Assembly: GCA_037446355.1 (NCBI GenBank)
Contig: JBBIIT010000004.1
Span: 1 to 64,000, forward strand
DNA length: 64,000 nt
Direction: 5' to 3'
Origin: Roseiarcus sp037446355
Lineage (GTDB): Bacteria; Pseudomonadota; Alphaproteobacteria; Rhizobiales; Beijerinckiaceae
Position numbers and translations under genes: made by a program. Below the pieces are notes generated by a model that worked only from the letters and a program-made list of their open reading frames with translations, searched no databases and was not told the DNA's origin. Below, one piece after another: positions 34,813 through 42,672 of the stretch (the stretch's first letter is position 1; each line of letters opens with the position of its first letter).

Positions 34813-35982
34813 ATGACGGCGCAAATCCAGGACCGCGAGGAATTCGGCGAAATTCGCGACGGTGTGCGCCGTCTCTGTGCGGGCTTTCCTGGCGACTATT
34901 GGCGCCAACTCGACAAGAATCGCGCTTACCCGAGCGAATTCGTCGCCGCGTTGACCGAGGCCGGTTATCTCGCCGCGCTGATCCCTGAGGCCTATGGCGG
35001 CGCCGGATTGGGTCTTGCCGCCGCCGCGGCGATCCTCGAAACCGTGCACGCGCAAGGCTGCAACGGCGCCGCCTGCCACGCGCAGATGTACACGATGGGC
35101 ACCATCCTTCGTCACGGCTCCGAGTCGCAGAAACGCAACTTTCTGCCCGCCATCGCCAAGGGCGAATTGCGGTTGCAGGCGTTCGGCGTCACCGAACCCG
35201 CCAGCGGCTCTGACACGACGGCGTTGCGCACGTTCGCGCGGCGCGAGGGCGACGAATATATCGTCAACGGTCAGAAGCTCTGGACCAGCCGCGCCGAACA
35301 TTCGGATCTGATGCTGCTCCTCGCGCGAACGACGCCGCGCGAAGAGGCTAGGAAAAGGACCGACGGCCTGTCGACCTTCATCGTCGACATGCGCGACGTC
35401 GTCGGCGAGTCGCTCACCATTCGGCCGATCCGCACGATGATGAATCACGGGACTTGCGAGGTCTTTTTCGACGACATGCGCGTGCCGGCCGAGAACCTCA
35501 TAGGCGAGGAGGGCCAGGGTTTCCGCTACATTCTTTCCGGCATGAACGCCGAGCGGGTGCTGATCGCGGCCGAATGCGTCGGCGACGCCAAGTGGTTCAC
35601 GGCCAAGTCGGTCGAGTACGCCAAAGCGCGGCGGGTGTTCGATCGCGCCATCGGCGCCAACCAGGGAGTGCAATTCCCGATCGCGCGCGCCTACGCGAAC
35701 ATGCGCGCGGCCGAGCTGATGGTGAGCGAGGCCGCGCGCCTCTATGAGCAGGGCAAGCCGATGGCCGCCGAAGCCAACATGGCGAAGATGCTGGCGGCGG
35801 ACGCCTCATTCGAAGCGGCCAATGCCTGCATCCAAACCCACGGCGGCTTCGGCTTCGCCGAGGAATACGACATCGAGCGAAAATTCCGGGAAACGCGGCT
35901 CTATCAGGTCGCGCCAATCTCCACCAACCTCATCCTCGCCTACCTCGCCGAGCATGTGCTCGGCCTGCCGCGCGGCTATTGA
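34813..35982 (+). CDS. Acyl-CoA dehydrogenase family protein
   Basis: 389 residues from the ATG at 34813. FAD/substrate segments: LQAFGVTEPASGSDTTAL, VNGQKLWTSRAEHSD, and IQTHGGFGFAEEYDIERKFRE. The usual C-terminal catalytic Glu (YEGT) is replaced by VAPIST. However GMNAERVLIAAECVG places Glu247 where isovaleryl-CoA and long-chain dehydrogenases hold their catalytic base, so activity is likely. Oxidises an acyl-CoA to the enoyl-CoA with FAD, electrons to ETF. Substrate unknown; branched chains are possible. Convergent with the DeoR gene, overlapping it by seven bases. Confidence 0.9.
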   Translation: MTAQIQDREEFGEIRDGVRRLCAGFPGDYWRQLDKNRAYPSEFVAALTEAGYLAALIPEAYGGAGLGLAAAAAILETVHAQGCNGAACHAQMYTMGTILRHGSESQKRNFLPAIAKGELRLQAFGVTEPASGSDTTALRTFARREGDEYIVNGQKLWTSRAEHSDLMLLLARTTPREEARKRTDGLSTFIVDMRDVVGESLTIRPIRTMMNHGTCEVFFDDMRVPAENLIGEEGQGFRYILSGMNAERVLIAAECVGDAKWFTAKSVEYAKARRVFDRAIGANQGVQFPIARAYANMRAAELMVSEAARLYEQGKPMAAEANMAKMLAADASFEAANACIQTHGGFGFAEEYDIERKFRETRLYQVAPISTNLILAYLAEHVLGLPRGY

Positions 35983-36761
35983 GCCGTTTCGTCGCTTTGG
36001 GCGACGATAAGCCGCTCGCCCAGCAGCGCGGCCTCTGGCCCGTCCGGCGCGGCGGGCGCGACGATGACCTGATCGAAGGCGCCGAGTTCGGCGAACGAAG
36101 CGCGCTTGACGAGGCCGAACTTGCTCGCGTCGACGAGCAAAAATCTTTTGACCGCGACCTCCATCGCCGCGCGCTTGGCCGCGACCTCGTGGAAATTCGA
36201 GCAGGTCGCGCCGCGCCCCGCGTGAACGCCGCCCGCCGACATGAAGGCGTGGGCGAGGCCGAGATGGGCAAGCGAGCGGCGCGGTTCGTCGATCTCGAAC
36301 GAAGCCGAAGAGGCGCGGTAGCGCCCGCCCATCAGGATCAATTCGATCTTGGGATTGTCGGCAAGGATGTTGGCGATGTTCAATCCGAAAGTGACGACCG
36401 TGAGATTCAGTTTCGCGGGCAGATTGCGCGCCAGATGCGGCGTCGTCGCGCCGCAATCGATGAAGATCGCGTCGCCGTCGCGAAGCAGCTCCGCCGCGCG
36501 GCGCCCGATCGCTTCCTTGGCGGCGACATGCGCGTCGCGCTCGCGCTCGATGCGATAGGCGCCCGGCGCGGCGGCGACAATGAAACCGCCGAGCGTCGTG
36601 AGGCGGCCCTGGGCTTCCGCGACGTCGCGACGCACGGTCATCGACGAGCAGCCGAGCATTTGCGCCGCATCGGTGAGGCGGCACGGGCCGCCGGCGGCGA
36701 CGATCTCGGCCAGCCGATCGAGCCGCCTTTCGCGCGTCGTGACCCCTGCGGTTTCCGTCAT
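35976..36761 (-). CDS. DeoR/GlpR-family transcriptional repressor
   Basis: 261 residues from MTETAGVTTRERRLDRL (an upstream ATG at 36794 would add 11 residues). The N-terminal HTH is CRLTDAAQMLGCSSMTVRRDV; the C-terminal sugar-phosphate isomerase-like DeoRC domain contains DAIFIDCGATTPHLARNL and ILMGGRYRASSASF, with KRFLLVDASKFG. It is divergent from deoC and the ALDH gene, and an E. coli-like deo operator lies between, so it probably represses deoxyribose catabolism and is released by a deoxyribose phosphate. Confidence 0.9.
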   Translation of the reverse strand: MTETAGVTTRERRLDRLAEIVAAGGPCRLTDAAQMLGCSSMTVRRDVAEAQGRLTTLGGFIVAAAPGAYRIERERDAHVAAKEAIGRRAAELLRDGDAIFIDCGATTPHLARNLPAKLNLTVVTFGLNIANILADNPKIELILMGGRYRASSASFEIDEPRRSLAHLGLAHAFMSAGGVHAGRGATCSNFHEVAAKRAAMEVAVKRFLLVDASKFGLVKRASFAELGAFDQVIVAPAAPDGPEAALLGERLIVAQSDETAQ

Positions 36762-36828
36762 GAAGGTTCCCGATTCGACGTCGGATATTGACATCGCCGC
36801 GGTCGAATGTCAAACTTGCAACATAGAT

Positions 36829-36844
36829 TGTTAATTTTATAACA
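36829..36844. promoter_or_regulatory. Probable DeoR operator
   Basis: TGTTA and TAACA separated by six bases (ATTTTA). This has the same arms and spacing as the 16-base E. coli deo operator (TGTTA-N6-TAACA). It lies in an AT-rich patch between the DeoR-type gene and deoC. A further AACAT/TTGTT half-site pair overlaps on its left. Confidence 0.75.
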
Positions 36845-36875
36845 TTCTCGCCCTGGGGCGGGTCGTGAGGCCAAG

Positions 36876-37865
36876 GTGAAAGCAGCGACGCAAGCGCCCA
36901 TCGCGAACGGCCATAACCGACCGCGCAATCCGGGAACGCCGCTCAATCCCGACTGGTTCGAGAGCGTCGGCGTTAACGCCTCGGCGGTCGAGCGCCGCGC
37001 GGCGACGCTGACGACGCGCCGCTCGGTCAAGAAGGAATACCAGGCCGCTTGGCTGGTGCGGGCCCTCACCTGCATCGATCTGACGTCGCTCGCCGGCGAC
37101 GACACGCCCGAGCGCGTGCGCCGGCTCTGCGCCAAGGCGCGCCGACCCCTCAGCGACGATCTCCTCGCCGCGCTCGGCCTCGCGGACGCGCCCCCGACCG
37201 TCGGCGCGGTCTGCGTCTACCCGACCATGGTCGGCCCCGCGGTCAAGGCTCTGACAGGTTCTGGCATTCCTGTCGCCTCGGTCGCGACCGGCTTTCCCGC
37301 CGGGCTGACGCCGTTGCCGTTGCGGCTGGAGGAAATCCGTTACGCGGTTGGCGAGGGCGCCGGCGAAATCGACATCGTCATCACCCGGGCGCATGTCCTG
37401 GCGCGCGACTGGCGCGACCTCTATGACGAGATCGCGGCGATGCGCGAAGCCTGCGGCGATGCGCATCTCAAGGCGATTCTCGCCACTGGCGATCTCAAGA
37501 CGCTGCGTAACGTGTATGCCGCGAGCATGGTGGCGATGCAGGCGGGCGCGGATTTCATCAAGACCTCCACCGGCAAGGAAGACGTCAACGCCACGCTGCC
37601 CGTCAGCCTCGTCATGCTGCGCGCGCTGCGCGACTACGGCGCGCGCGTCGGCGTCGACATCGGTTTCAAGCCCGCGGGGGGCCTGCGCGCCGCCAAGGAA
37701 GCGCTCGCGTGGTTGATCCTGATGAACGAGGAACTCGGCCTGCGCTGGACGCGGCCCGATCTTTTCCGCATCGGCGCCAGCGGGTTGCTGACGGACATCG
37801 AGCGACAGCTCGAACACTTCGCGACGGGCCGCTATTCGGCGGCGCATCGCCACGCGATGGCGTGA
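36876..37865 (+). CDS. deoC: Deoxyribose-phosphate aldolase
   Basis: 329 residues with a GTG start. The Schiff-base lysine lies in GADFIKTSTGKEDVNAT, and the second active-site lysine in GFKPAGGLRAAKEAL; IDLTSLAGDDTPERV matches the phosphate/substrate opening. It splits 2-deoxyribose-5-phosphate into acetaldehyde and glyceraldehyde-3-phosphate. Longer N-terminus than E. coli DeoC (259), as in the DeoC/LacD forms paired with ALDH16-like enzymes. The double ALDH gene follows after nine bases and could oxidise the acetaldehyde. Confidence 0.95.
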   Translation: MKAATQAPIANGHNRPRNPGTPLNPDWFESVGVNASAVERRAATLTTRRSVKKEYQAAWLVRALTCIDLTSLAGDDTPERVRRLCAKARRPLSDDLLAALGLADAPPTVGAVCVYPTMVGPAVKALTGSGIPVASVATGFPAGLTPLPLRLEEIRYAVGEGAGEIDIVITRAHVLARDWRDLYDEIAAMREACGDAHLKAILATGDLKTLRNVYAASMVAMQAGADFIKTSTGKEDVNATLPVSLVMLRALRDYGARVGVDIGFKPAGGLRAAKEALAWLILMNEELGLRWTRPDLFRIGASGLLTDIERQLEHFATGRYSAAHRHAMA

Positions 37866-37874
37866 GGAAATCCC

Positions 37875-40244
37875 ATGGTCTCGATAAAGGACGTTCTCAA
37901 CACGATGGACTACGGCCCTTCGCCCGAAAGCGCGGAACATGTTCTTGCCTGGCTCGATACTCATAGGGCGGGATTTGGCCACTTCATCGACGGCGCCTTC
38001 CGCAAGCCGCATTCGCTTTTCGACGTCTTCAACCCGGCGACGGGCGAGACGATCGCGCGCGTCACGCAAGGGAGCGCGGCCGACGTTGACGCCGCCGTCA
38101 AGGCCGCGCGCAAGGCGCAGCCGAAATGGGCCGCGCTTTCGGGCGATCAGCGCGCGCGCCACCTCTACGCCCTCGCCCGCCATGTTCAGAAGCGCGAGCG
38201 ATTTCTCTCGGTGCTGGAAACGATCGATAACGGCAAGCCGATCCGCGAATCCCGCGACATCGATATTCCGTTGGTCGCGCGCCACTTCTACCATCACGCC
38301 GGCTGGGCTTCGCTGATCGACAGCGAAATGCCGGATACGCGGCCGGTCGGCGTCTGTGGTCAAATCATACCCTGGAACTTCCCGCTGTTGATGCTGGCCT
38401 GGAAGATCGCGCCTGCACTCGCGGCGGGCAATGCGGTGGTGCTGAAACCCGCCGAATACACGCCGCTGACCGCGCTCGCCTTCGCGGAGATTTGCGTCGA
38501 GGCGGGCCTCCCGCCAGGCGTCGTCAACTTCCTCACCGGAGACGGGGCGACGGGGGCGGCGCTGGTCGCGCACGAGGGCGTTGACAAGATCGCTTTCACC
38601 GGCTCGACCGAAGTCGGCCGCGCGATCCGCAAGACAACAGCGGGGACGGGCAAGAAGCTCTCGCTCGAACTCGGCGGCAAATCGCCGTTCATCGTGTTCG
38701 ACGACGCCGATCTCGACAGCGCCGTCGAGGGCGTCGTCGACGCGATCTGGTTCAACCAGGGCCAAGTCTGCTGCGCCGGCTCGCGCCTGCTCGCCTCCGA
38801 ATCCATCGCCGAGACGTTTTACGCCAAGCTGAAGGCGCGCATGGCCAAGCTGCGCGTCGGCGATCCGCTGGATAAATCCATCGACGTCGGCGCCATCGTC
38901 GCGCCCGCCCAATTGGAGCGCATCCAGAAGTTGATGAGCGAGGGCGCGCGCGAGGGCTTGCAGGCGTTTCAGGCCAACGCTCCCTTGCCCAATCACGGCT
39001 GCTTCTATCCGCCGACACTCGTCATCGGAGTCGAACCCGCCTCTATCCTGGCGCGCGAGGAAATTTTTGGACCGGTGCTGGTCGCGACAACCTTCCGGAC
39101 GCCCGACGAGGCGGTCGCGCTCGCCAACAATACACGCTACGGCCTCGCGGCCTCGGTCTGGACCGAGAATGTCAATCGCGCGCTCGAAGTCGCCGCGCGT
39201 ATCAAAGCGGGCGTCGTCTGGATCAATTCGACCAATCTTTTCGACGCCGCTTCGGGCTTCGGCGGCTATCGCGAAAGCGGTTTCGGCCGCGAGGGCGGGC
39301 GCGAGGGGCTCGCCGAATATCGCGTCGCCGATCTACCCAAGGCGAAAGCCGTATCCGGCAAACCGGCCGCGCTACGCGCGGCGCCGGGCCTGAAGCCGAG
39401 CGCCGCCGCCGCGGGTCTCGACCGCACCGCCAAACTCTATATTGGCGGCAAGCAGGCTCGCCCGGACTCCGGCTACAGTTACGCAGTCCTTGATCCCATA
39501 GGCGACGAGATCGCCCTCGCCGGACTCGGCAACCGCAAGGACATTCGCAACGCGGTTGAAGCGGCGGCCAAGGCGACCGCCTGGGGCGCGGCGACCGCGC
39601 ACAATCGCGCCCAGGTGCTCTATTACGTCGCTGAGAACCTCAACGCGCGCGCCGAGGAATTCGCCCGGCGGCTGGTCGCGATGACCGGCGTCTCCGCCCG
39701 CGCCGCCAAGGCGGAAGTCGAGGCCGCGACCGAGCGCACGTTCTTCTACGCGGGCTTCGCCGACAAGTTCGACGGCGCCGTCCACGCGACGCGCACGCGC
39801 TTCGTCACGCTGGCGATGAACGAACCATGGGGAGTGATGGGGATCGTGTGCCCCGACGAGGCGCCGCTGCTCGCTTTCATCTCCCTGGTCATGCCGGCGA
39901 TAGCCATGGGTAATCGCGTGATCGCGGTTCCCTCGGCGTCGCATCCTTTGAGCGCGACCGATCTCTATTCGGTGTTCGACACCTCCGATCTTCCCGGCGG
40001 CGTCGTCAATATCGTGACCGGCGAGGCCGCTCCGCTCGGCAAAACGCTCGCCGAGCATGACGAAGTGGACGCGCTGTGGTGGGCGGGCGAGACCGGCGGC
40101 GCGGCCGCGATCGAAGCGCTGTCAGCGGGCAATCTCAAGGCGACCTGGGACGCCTCCCGTCTCGACTGGCCGCGCGCTCAAGGGCGCGAATTCCTCGCCC
40201 GAGCCGTGCAGGTCAAGAATATCTGGACGCCCTACGGCGAATGA
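37875..40244 (+). CDS. Two-domain aldehyde dehydrogenase (ALDH16-like)
   Basis: 789 residues. Residues ~35-490 form a complete ALDH: PWNFPLLMLAWK, FTGSTEVG, Glu265 in ELGGKSP and Cys299 in GQVCCAGSR. Residues ~510-789 form a second, shorter ALDH-like domain (KLYIGGKQARPDSGYSY, ALWWAGETGG) in which the catalytic Cys motif is missing. This active-plus-degenerate layout is the ALDH16 pattern. Linked to deoC, it probably oxidises acetaldehyde or a deoxyribose-derived aldehyde with NAD(P). A mutation-derived fusion is unlikely as the linker is smooth and in frame. Confidence 0.93.
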   Translation: MVSIKDVLNTMDYGPSPESAEHVLAWLDTHRAGFGHFIDGAFRKPHSLFDVFNPATGETIARVTQGSAADVDAAVKAARKAQPKWAALSGDQRARHLYALARHVQKRERFLSVLETIDNGKPIRESRDIDIPLVARHFYHHAGWASLIDSEMPDTRPVGVCGQIIPWNFPLLMLAWKIAPALAAGNAVVLKPAEYTPLTALAFAEICVEAGLPPGVVNFLTGDGATGAALVAHEGVDKIAFTGSTEVGRAIRKTTAGTGKKLSLELGGKSPFIVFDDADLDSAVEGVVDAIWFNQGQVCCAGSRLLASESIAETFYAKLKARMAKLRVGDPLDKSIDVGAIVAPAQLERIQKLMSEGAREGLQAFQANAPLPNHGCFYPPTLVIGVEPASILAREEIFGPVLVATTFRTPDEAVALANNTRYGLAASVWTENVNRALEVAARIKAGVVWINSTNLFDAASGFGGYRESGFGREGGREGLAEYRVADLPKAKAVSGKPAALRAAPGLKPSAAAAGLDRTAKLYIGGKQARPDSGYSYAVLDPIGDEIALAGLGNRKDIRNAVEAAAKATAWGAATAHNRAQVLYYVAENLNARAEEFARRLVAMTGVSARAAKAEVEAATERTFFYAGFADKFDGAVHATRTRFVTLAMNEPWGVMGIVCPDEAPLLAFISLVMPAIAMGNRVIAVPSASHPLSATDLYSVFDTSDLPGGVVNIVTGEAAPLGKTLAEHDEVDALWWAGETGGAAAIEALSAGNLKATWDASRLDWPRAQGREFLARAVQVKNIWTPYGE

Positions 40245-40260
40245 GGACGCGTGCGCCGAT

Positions 40261-40274
40261 TTGACGCGGATCAA
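40261..40274 (+). promoter_or_regulatory. FixK/FNR-type binding site
   Basis: TTGAC-GCG-GATCAA, one base from the symmetric FixK/FNR consensus TTGAT-N4-ATCAA. Its centre is 66 bases upstream of the DUF6455-type start, so a start site about 25 bases before the ATG would put it at -41.5, the classical activating position. It predicts expression at low oxygen. Confidence 0.65.
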
Positions 40275-40333
40275 GCCGCCGAATTTGCGTCTGTGAAAAA
40301 TTGCGCTTTGGAATTCCTTAGGAGGATGGTTCC

Positions 40334-40768
40334 ATGAGCGGTGGTGTTTCGTCGGATGCGGGACATCGGTTGGGTCGTCATCTTTCGGATTTCGTCGGCG
40401 GCATCAGGCAATGGGCCGCGGCGGAGTTTGCGCGGCGCGAGTCCCGCGCCGAGATCGAATCCCTCGAGCGTAACGGCGTTCTCGACGAAGTGCTGCGCGA
40501 AATGGGCATGAGCCGCGACGATCTCGACGCGATCGTCAACGCCGGCGACCGTGTCCCGCATCGCATGGAAGCGATGCTCGCCCATCTCGGTTTAACGAAG
40601 CAATACAAGGAAGGCGTGCCACGTTGGGCGATGGAAGCGCCGATGCTTTGCCGGCAGTGCGCCGACACCGAGAAATGCGATCACTGGTTCAAGGGCGATC
40701 GCAAGGGGCCGACCGACGAATTTTGCCCCAACACCGCGACGTTCAAATCGTTGCTGGCGCTCAAGTAG
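40334..40768 (+). CDS. DUF6455-type four-cysteine protein
   Basis: 144 residues with AGGAGG seven to thirteen bases upstream of the ATG. The N-terminal third is helical (HLSDFVGGIRQWAAAEFARRE, in two parts); the middle, REMGMSRDDLDAIVNAG, and the C-terminal CRQCADTEKCDHW plus FCPNTATF hold four cysteines that could bind a metal or an iron-sulfur cluster. This matches the small DUF6455 pattern. Preceded by a FixK/FNR box. Function unknown; a role under oxygen limitation is inferred. Confidence 0.75.
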   Translation: MSGGVSSDAGHRLGRHLSDFVGGIRQWAAAEFARRESRAEIESLERNGVLDEVLREMGMSRDDLDAIVNAGDRVPHRMEAMLAHLGLTKQYKEGVPRWAMEAPMLCRQCADTEKCDHWFKGDRKGPTDEFCPNTATFKSLLALK

Positions 40769-41219
40769 GCGCGGCGAGCAGCATTTCGACCAAGGTGTGC
40801 AACGCGCGCCGTTCGTCAGGCGAAAGTCCAGACAGCGCCTGCTTCTCATAAGCTAAGGCGAGCGGCGCGATCTCATCGAACAGCGCCCGCCCTTCGGTGG
40901 AAAGCTGCAATTCGACCAGCCGATGGTCCGTCGGATGGGTCGCCTTGCGCACGAAGCCGCAAGCCTCGAGCCGCGCGGCCGCGCGCGAAACCTTCACCTT
41001 GTCCATGGCGACGCGCGCATGAATCTCGCGCACGGAAACCTTGGCGTTGCCGGACAGATGCGCGAGCACACGCCACTCCGGATTGCTGATCCCGAACCGA
41101 TCCTGATAGACTTTCGCCAGACCCTGACTGAGGCGACTGGCGAGCACGCTAACCCGGTAGGGCAGGAAGGCGTCGAGATCGAACGGTTTCGACGGTTTCT
41201 GCGGCGGTTTGGCGGACAA
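40761..41219 (-). CDS. MarR-family regulator, probably of the homogentisate operon
   Basis: 152 residues: RVSVLASRLSQGLAKVYQDRFGISNPEWRVLAHL (in parts), then SVREIHARVAMDKVKVSRAAARLEACGFV and the wing THPTDHRLVELQLS. A MarR winged helix. It is divergent from hmgA with 82 bases between its start and the chosen hmgA start, where a small palindrome lies. By analogy with HmgR/HpaR-like regulators it probably represses the operon until an aromatic acid binds (inference). Confidence 0.9.
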   Translation of the reverse strand: MSAKPPQKPSKPFDLDAFLPYRVSVLASRLSQGLAKVYQDRFGISNPEWRVLAHLSGNAKVSVREIHARVAMDKVKVSRAAARLEACGFVRKATHPTDHRLVELQLSTEGRALFDEIAPLALAYEKQALSGLSPDERRALHTLVEMLLAAPT

Positions 41220-41232
41220 GGCTTGACTTTCG

Positions 41233-41244
41233 TTTCAAATGAAA
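41233..41244. promoter_or_regulatory. Possible MarR operator in the hmg control region
   Basis: TTTCA-AA-TGAAA, a 12-base palindrome in an AT-rich patch between the MarR gene and hmgA, with flanking CGTT/AACG. The location and symmetry fit a MarR site covering both promoters. Short, so tentative. Confidence 0.45.
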
Positions 41245-41301
41245 TGACAACGCGTCGAAATGACGCAGTCGCGGCCCATGAGGTCGCCCGGGAGTGGAAC
41301 G

Positions 41302-42672
41302 GTGACGATCCATCGCAAGCCCGACGCCGCGCCGCGGACGGCGCGCCGTCACATCGGCGCACCCTCAGATTTCCAATATATGCCGGGATTTGGCAACGAC
41401 TTCGAGACCGAAGCCCTGCCTGGCGCCCTGCCTCAGGGCCAGAATTCGCCGCAGCGGTGCGCCTATGGTCTCTATGCCGAACAATTGTCCGGCTCGCCGT
41501 TCACCGCGCCGCGCGGCGCCAACGAGCGCTCCTGGCTCTATCGGATGCGCCCCTCGGTGCGTCATGTCGGGCGCTTCAAGGCCTATGACCTCCCACTTTG
41601 GAAGACCGCGCCGCACGTCGTCGCGCATGGACTTGCGTTAGGGCCGCTGCGCTGGGATCCGGTCTCGATGCCGAGCGAGGCGGTCACGTTCCTGACGGGG
41701 CTGCGCACCGTCACGACCGCTGGCGACGTGTTCACCCAGGTCGGCATGGCGACCCACCTCTATTTTGTCAGCGCGCCGATGATCGACGATTATTTCTACA
41801 ATGCGGACGGCGAACTGATGATCGTGCCGGTGATGGGGGCTCTGTCGATCTTCACTGAACTTGGCCGAATCCTTGTCGGCGCCGGCGAGATCGCCGTCAT
41901 CCCGCGCGGCATGAAGTTCAAGGTCGAGCCGTCGGGCGGCCCCTCGCGCGGTTATGTCTGCGAGAATTACGGCGCCAAGTTCACCCTGCCCGAGCGCGGC
42001 CCGATCGGCGCCAATTGCCTCGCCAATTCGCGTGACTTCAAGACCCCTATCGCCGCCTTCGAGGAGAAGGAGACGCTCTGCCGTCTGCACGTCAAGTGGA
42101 GCGGCCAGCTTCATGTCGCCGACATCGGCCATTCGCCGCTCGACGTCGTCGCCTGGCACGGCAATTATGCGCCGTACAAATACGATCTCAGAACATTCTC
42201 GCCGGTCGGGGCGATACTGTTCGATCACCCCGATCCGTCGATATTCACTGTGCTCACGGCGCCCTCGGGCGAAACGGGCACCGCGAACATCGATTTCGTG
42301 ATCTTCCCCGAACGCTGGTTGGTTGCCGAACATTCGTTCCGTCCGCCCTGGTATCACATGAACATCATGAGCGAGTTCATGGGCCTCATCTACGGCCAGT
42401 ACGACGCCAAGGAACGCGGCTTTTCGCCCGGCGGTTTCTCGCTGCACAATATGATGCTGCCGCATGGGCCGGACAAGATCGCGTTCGAGAAGGCGAGTTC
42501 GAGCGAACTGAAACCGGTGAAGCTGACCAACACGATGGCCTTCATGTTCGAGACGCGTTTTCCGCAGCAACTGACGCAATACGCGGCCACGCTGCCGGGG
42601 TTGCAGGATGACTATCCAGATTGCTGGCTTGGCCTCGACAAGAAATTCGACGGGACGCGTGAACCCAAATGA
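41302..42672 (+). CDS. hmgA: Homogentisate 1,2-dioxygenase
   Basis: 456 residues from a GTG with GGGAG seven bases upstream; ATGs at 41260 and 41278 lack a ribosome site. MPGFGNDFETEALPGALPQGQNSP is the family opening (two parts). The Fe(II) ligands lie in RPPWYHMNIMSEFMG (His, Glu) and HNMMLPHGPD (His). It cleaves homogentisate to maleylacetoacetate with O2. First gene of a six-gene operon; its stop overlaps the fahA start (ATGA). Confidence 0.97.
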   Translation: MTIHRKPDAAPRTARRHIGAPSDFQYMPGFGNDFETEALPGALPQGQNSPQRCAYGLYAEQLSGSPFTAPRGANERSWLYRMRPSVRHVGRFKAYDLPLWKTAPHVVAHGLALGPLRWDPVSMPSEAVTFLTGLRTVTTAGDVFTQVGMATHLYFVSAPMIDDYFYNADGELMIVPVMGALSIFTELGRILVGAGEIAVIPRGMKFKVEPSGGPSRGYVCENYGAKFTLPERGPIGANCLANSRDFKTPIAAFEEKETLCRLHVKWSGQLHVADIGHSPLDVVAWHGNYAPYKYDLRTFSPVGAILFDHPDPSIFTVLTAPSGETGTANIDFVIFPERWLVAEHSFRPPWYHMNIMSEFMGLIYGQYDAKERGFSPGGFSLHNMMLPHGPDKIAFEKASSSELKPVKLTNTMAFMFETRFPQQLTQYAATLPGLQDDYPDCWLGLDKKFDGTREPK

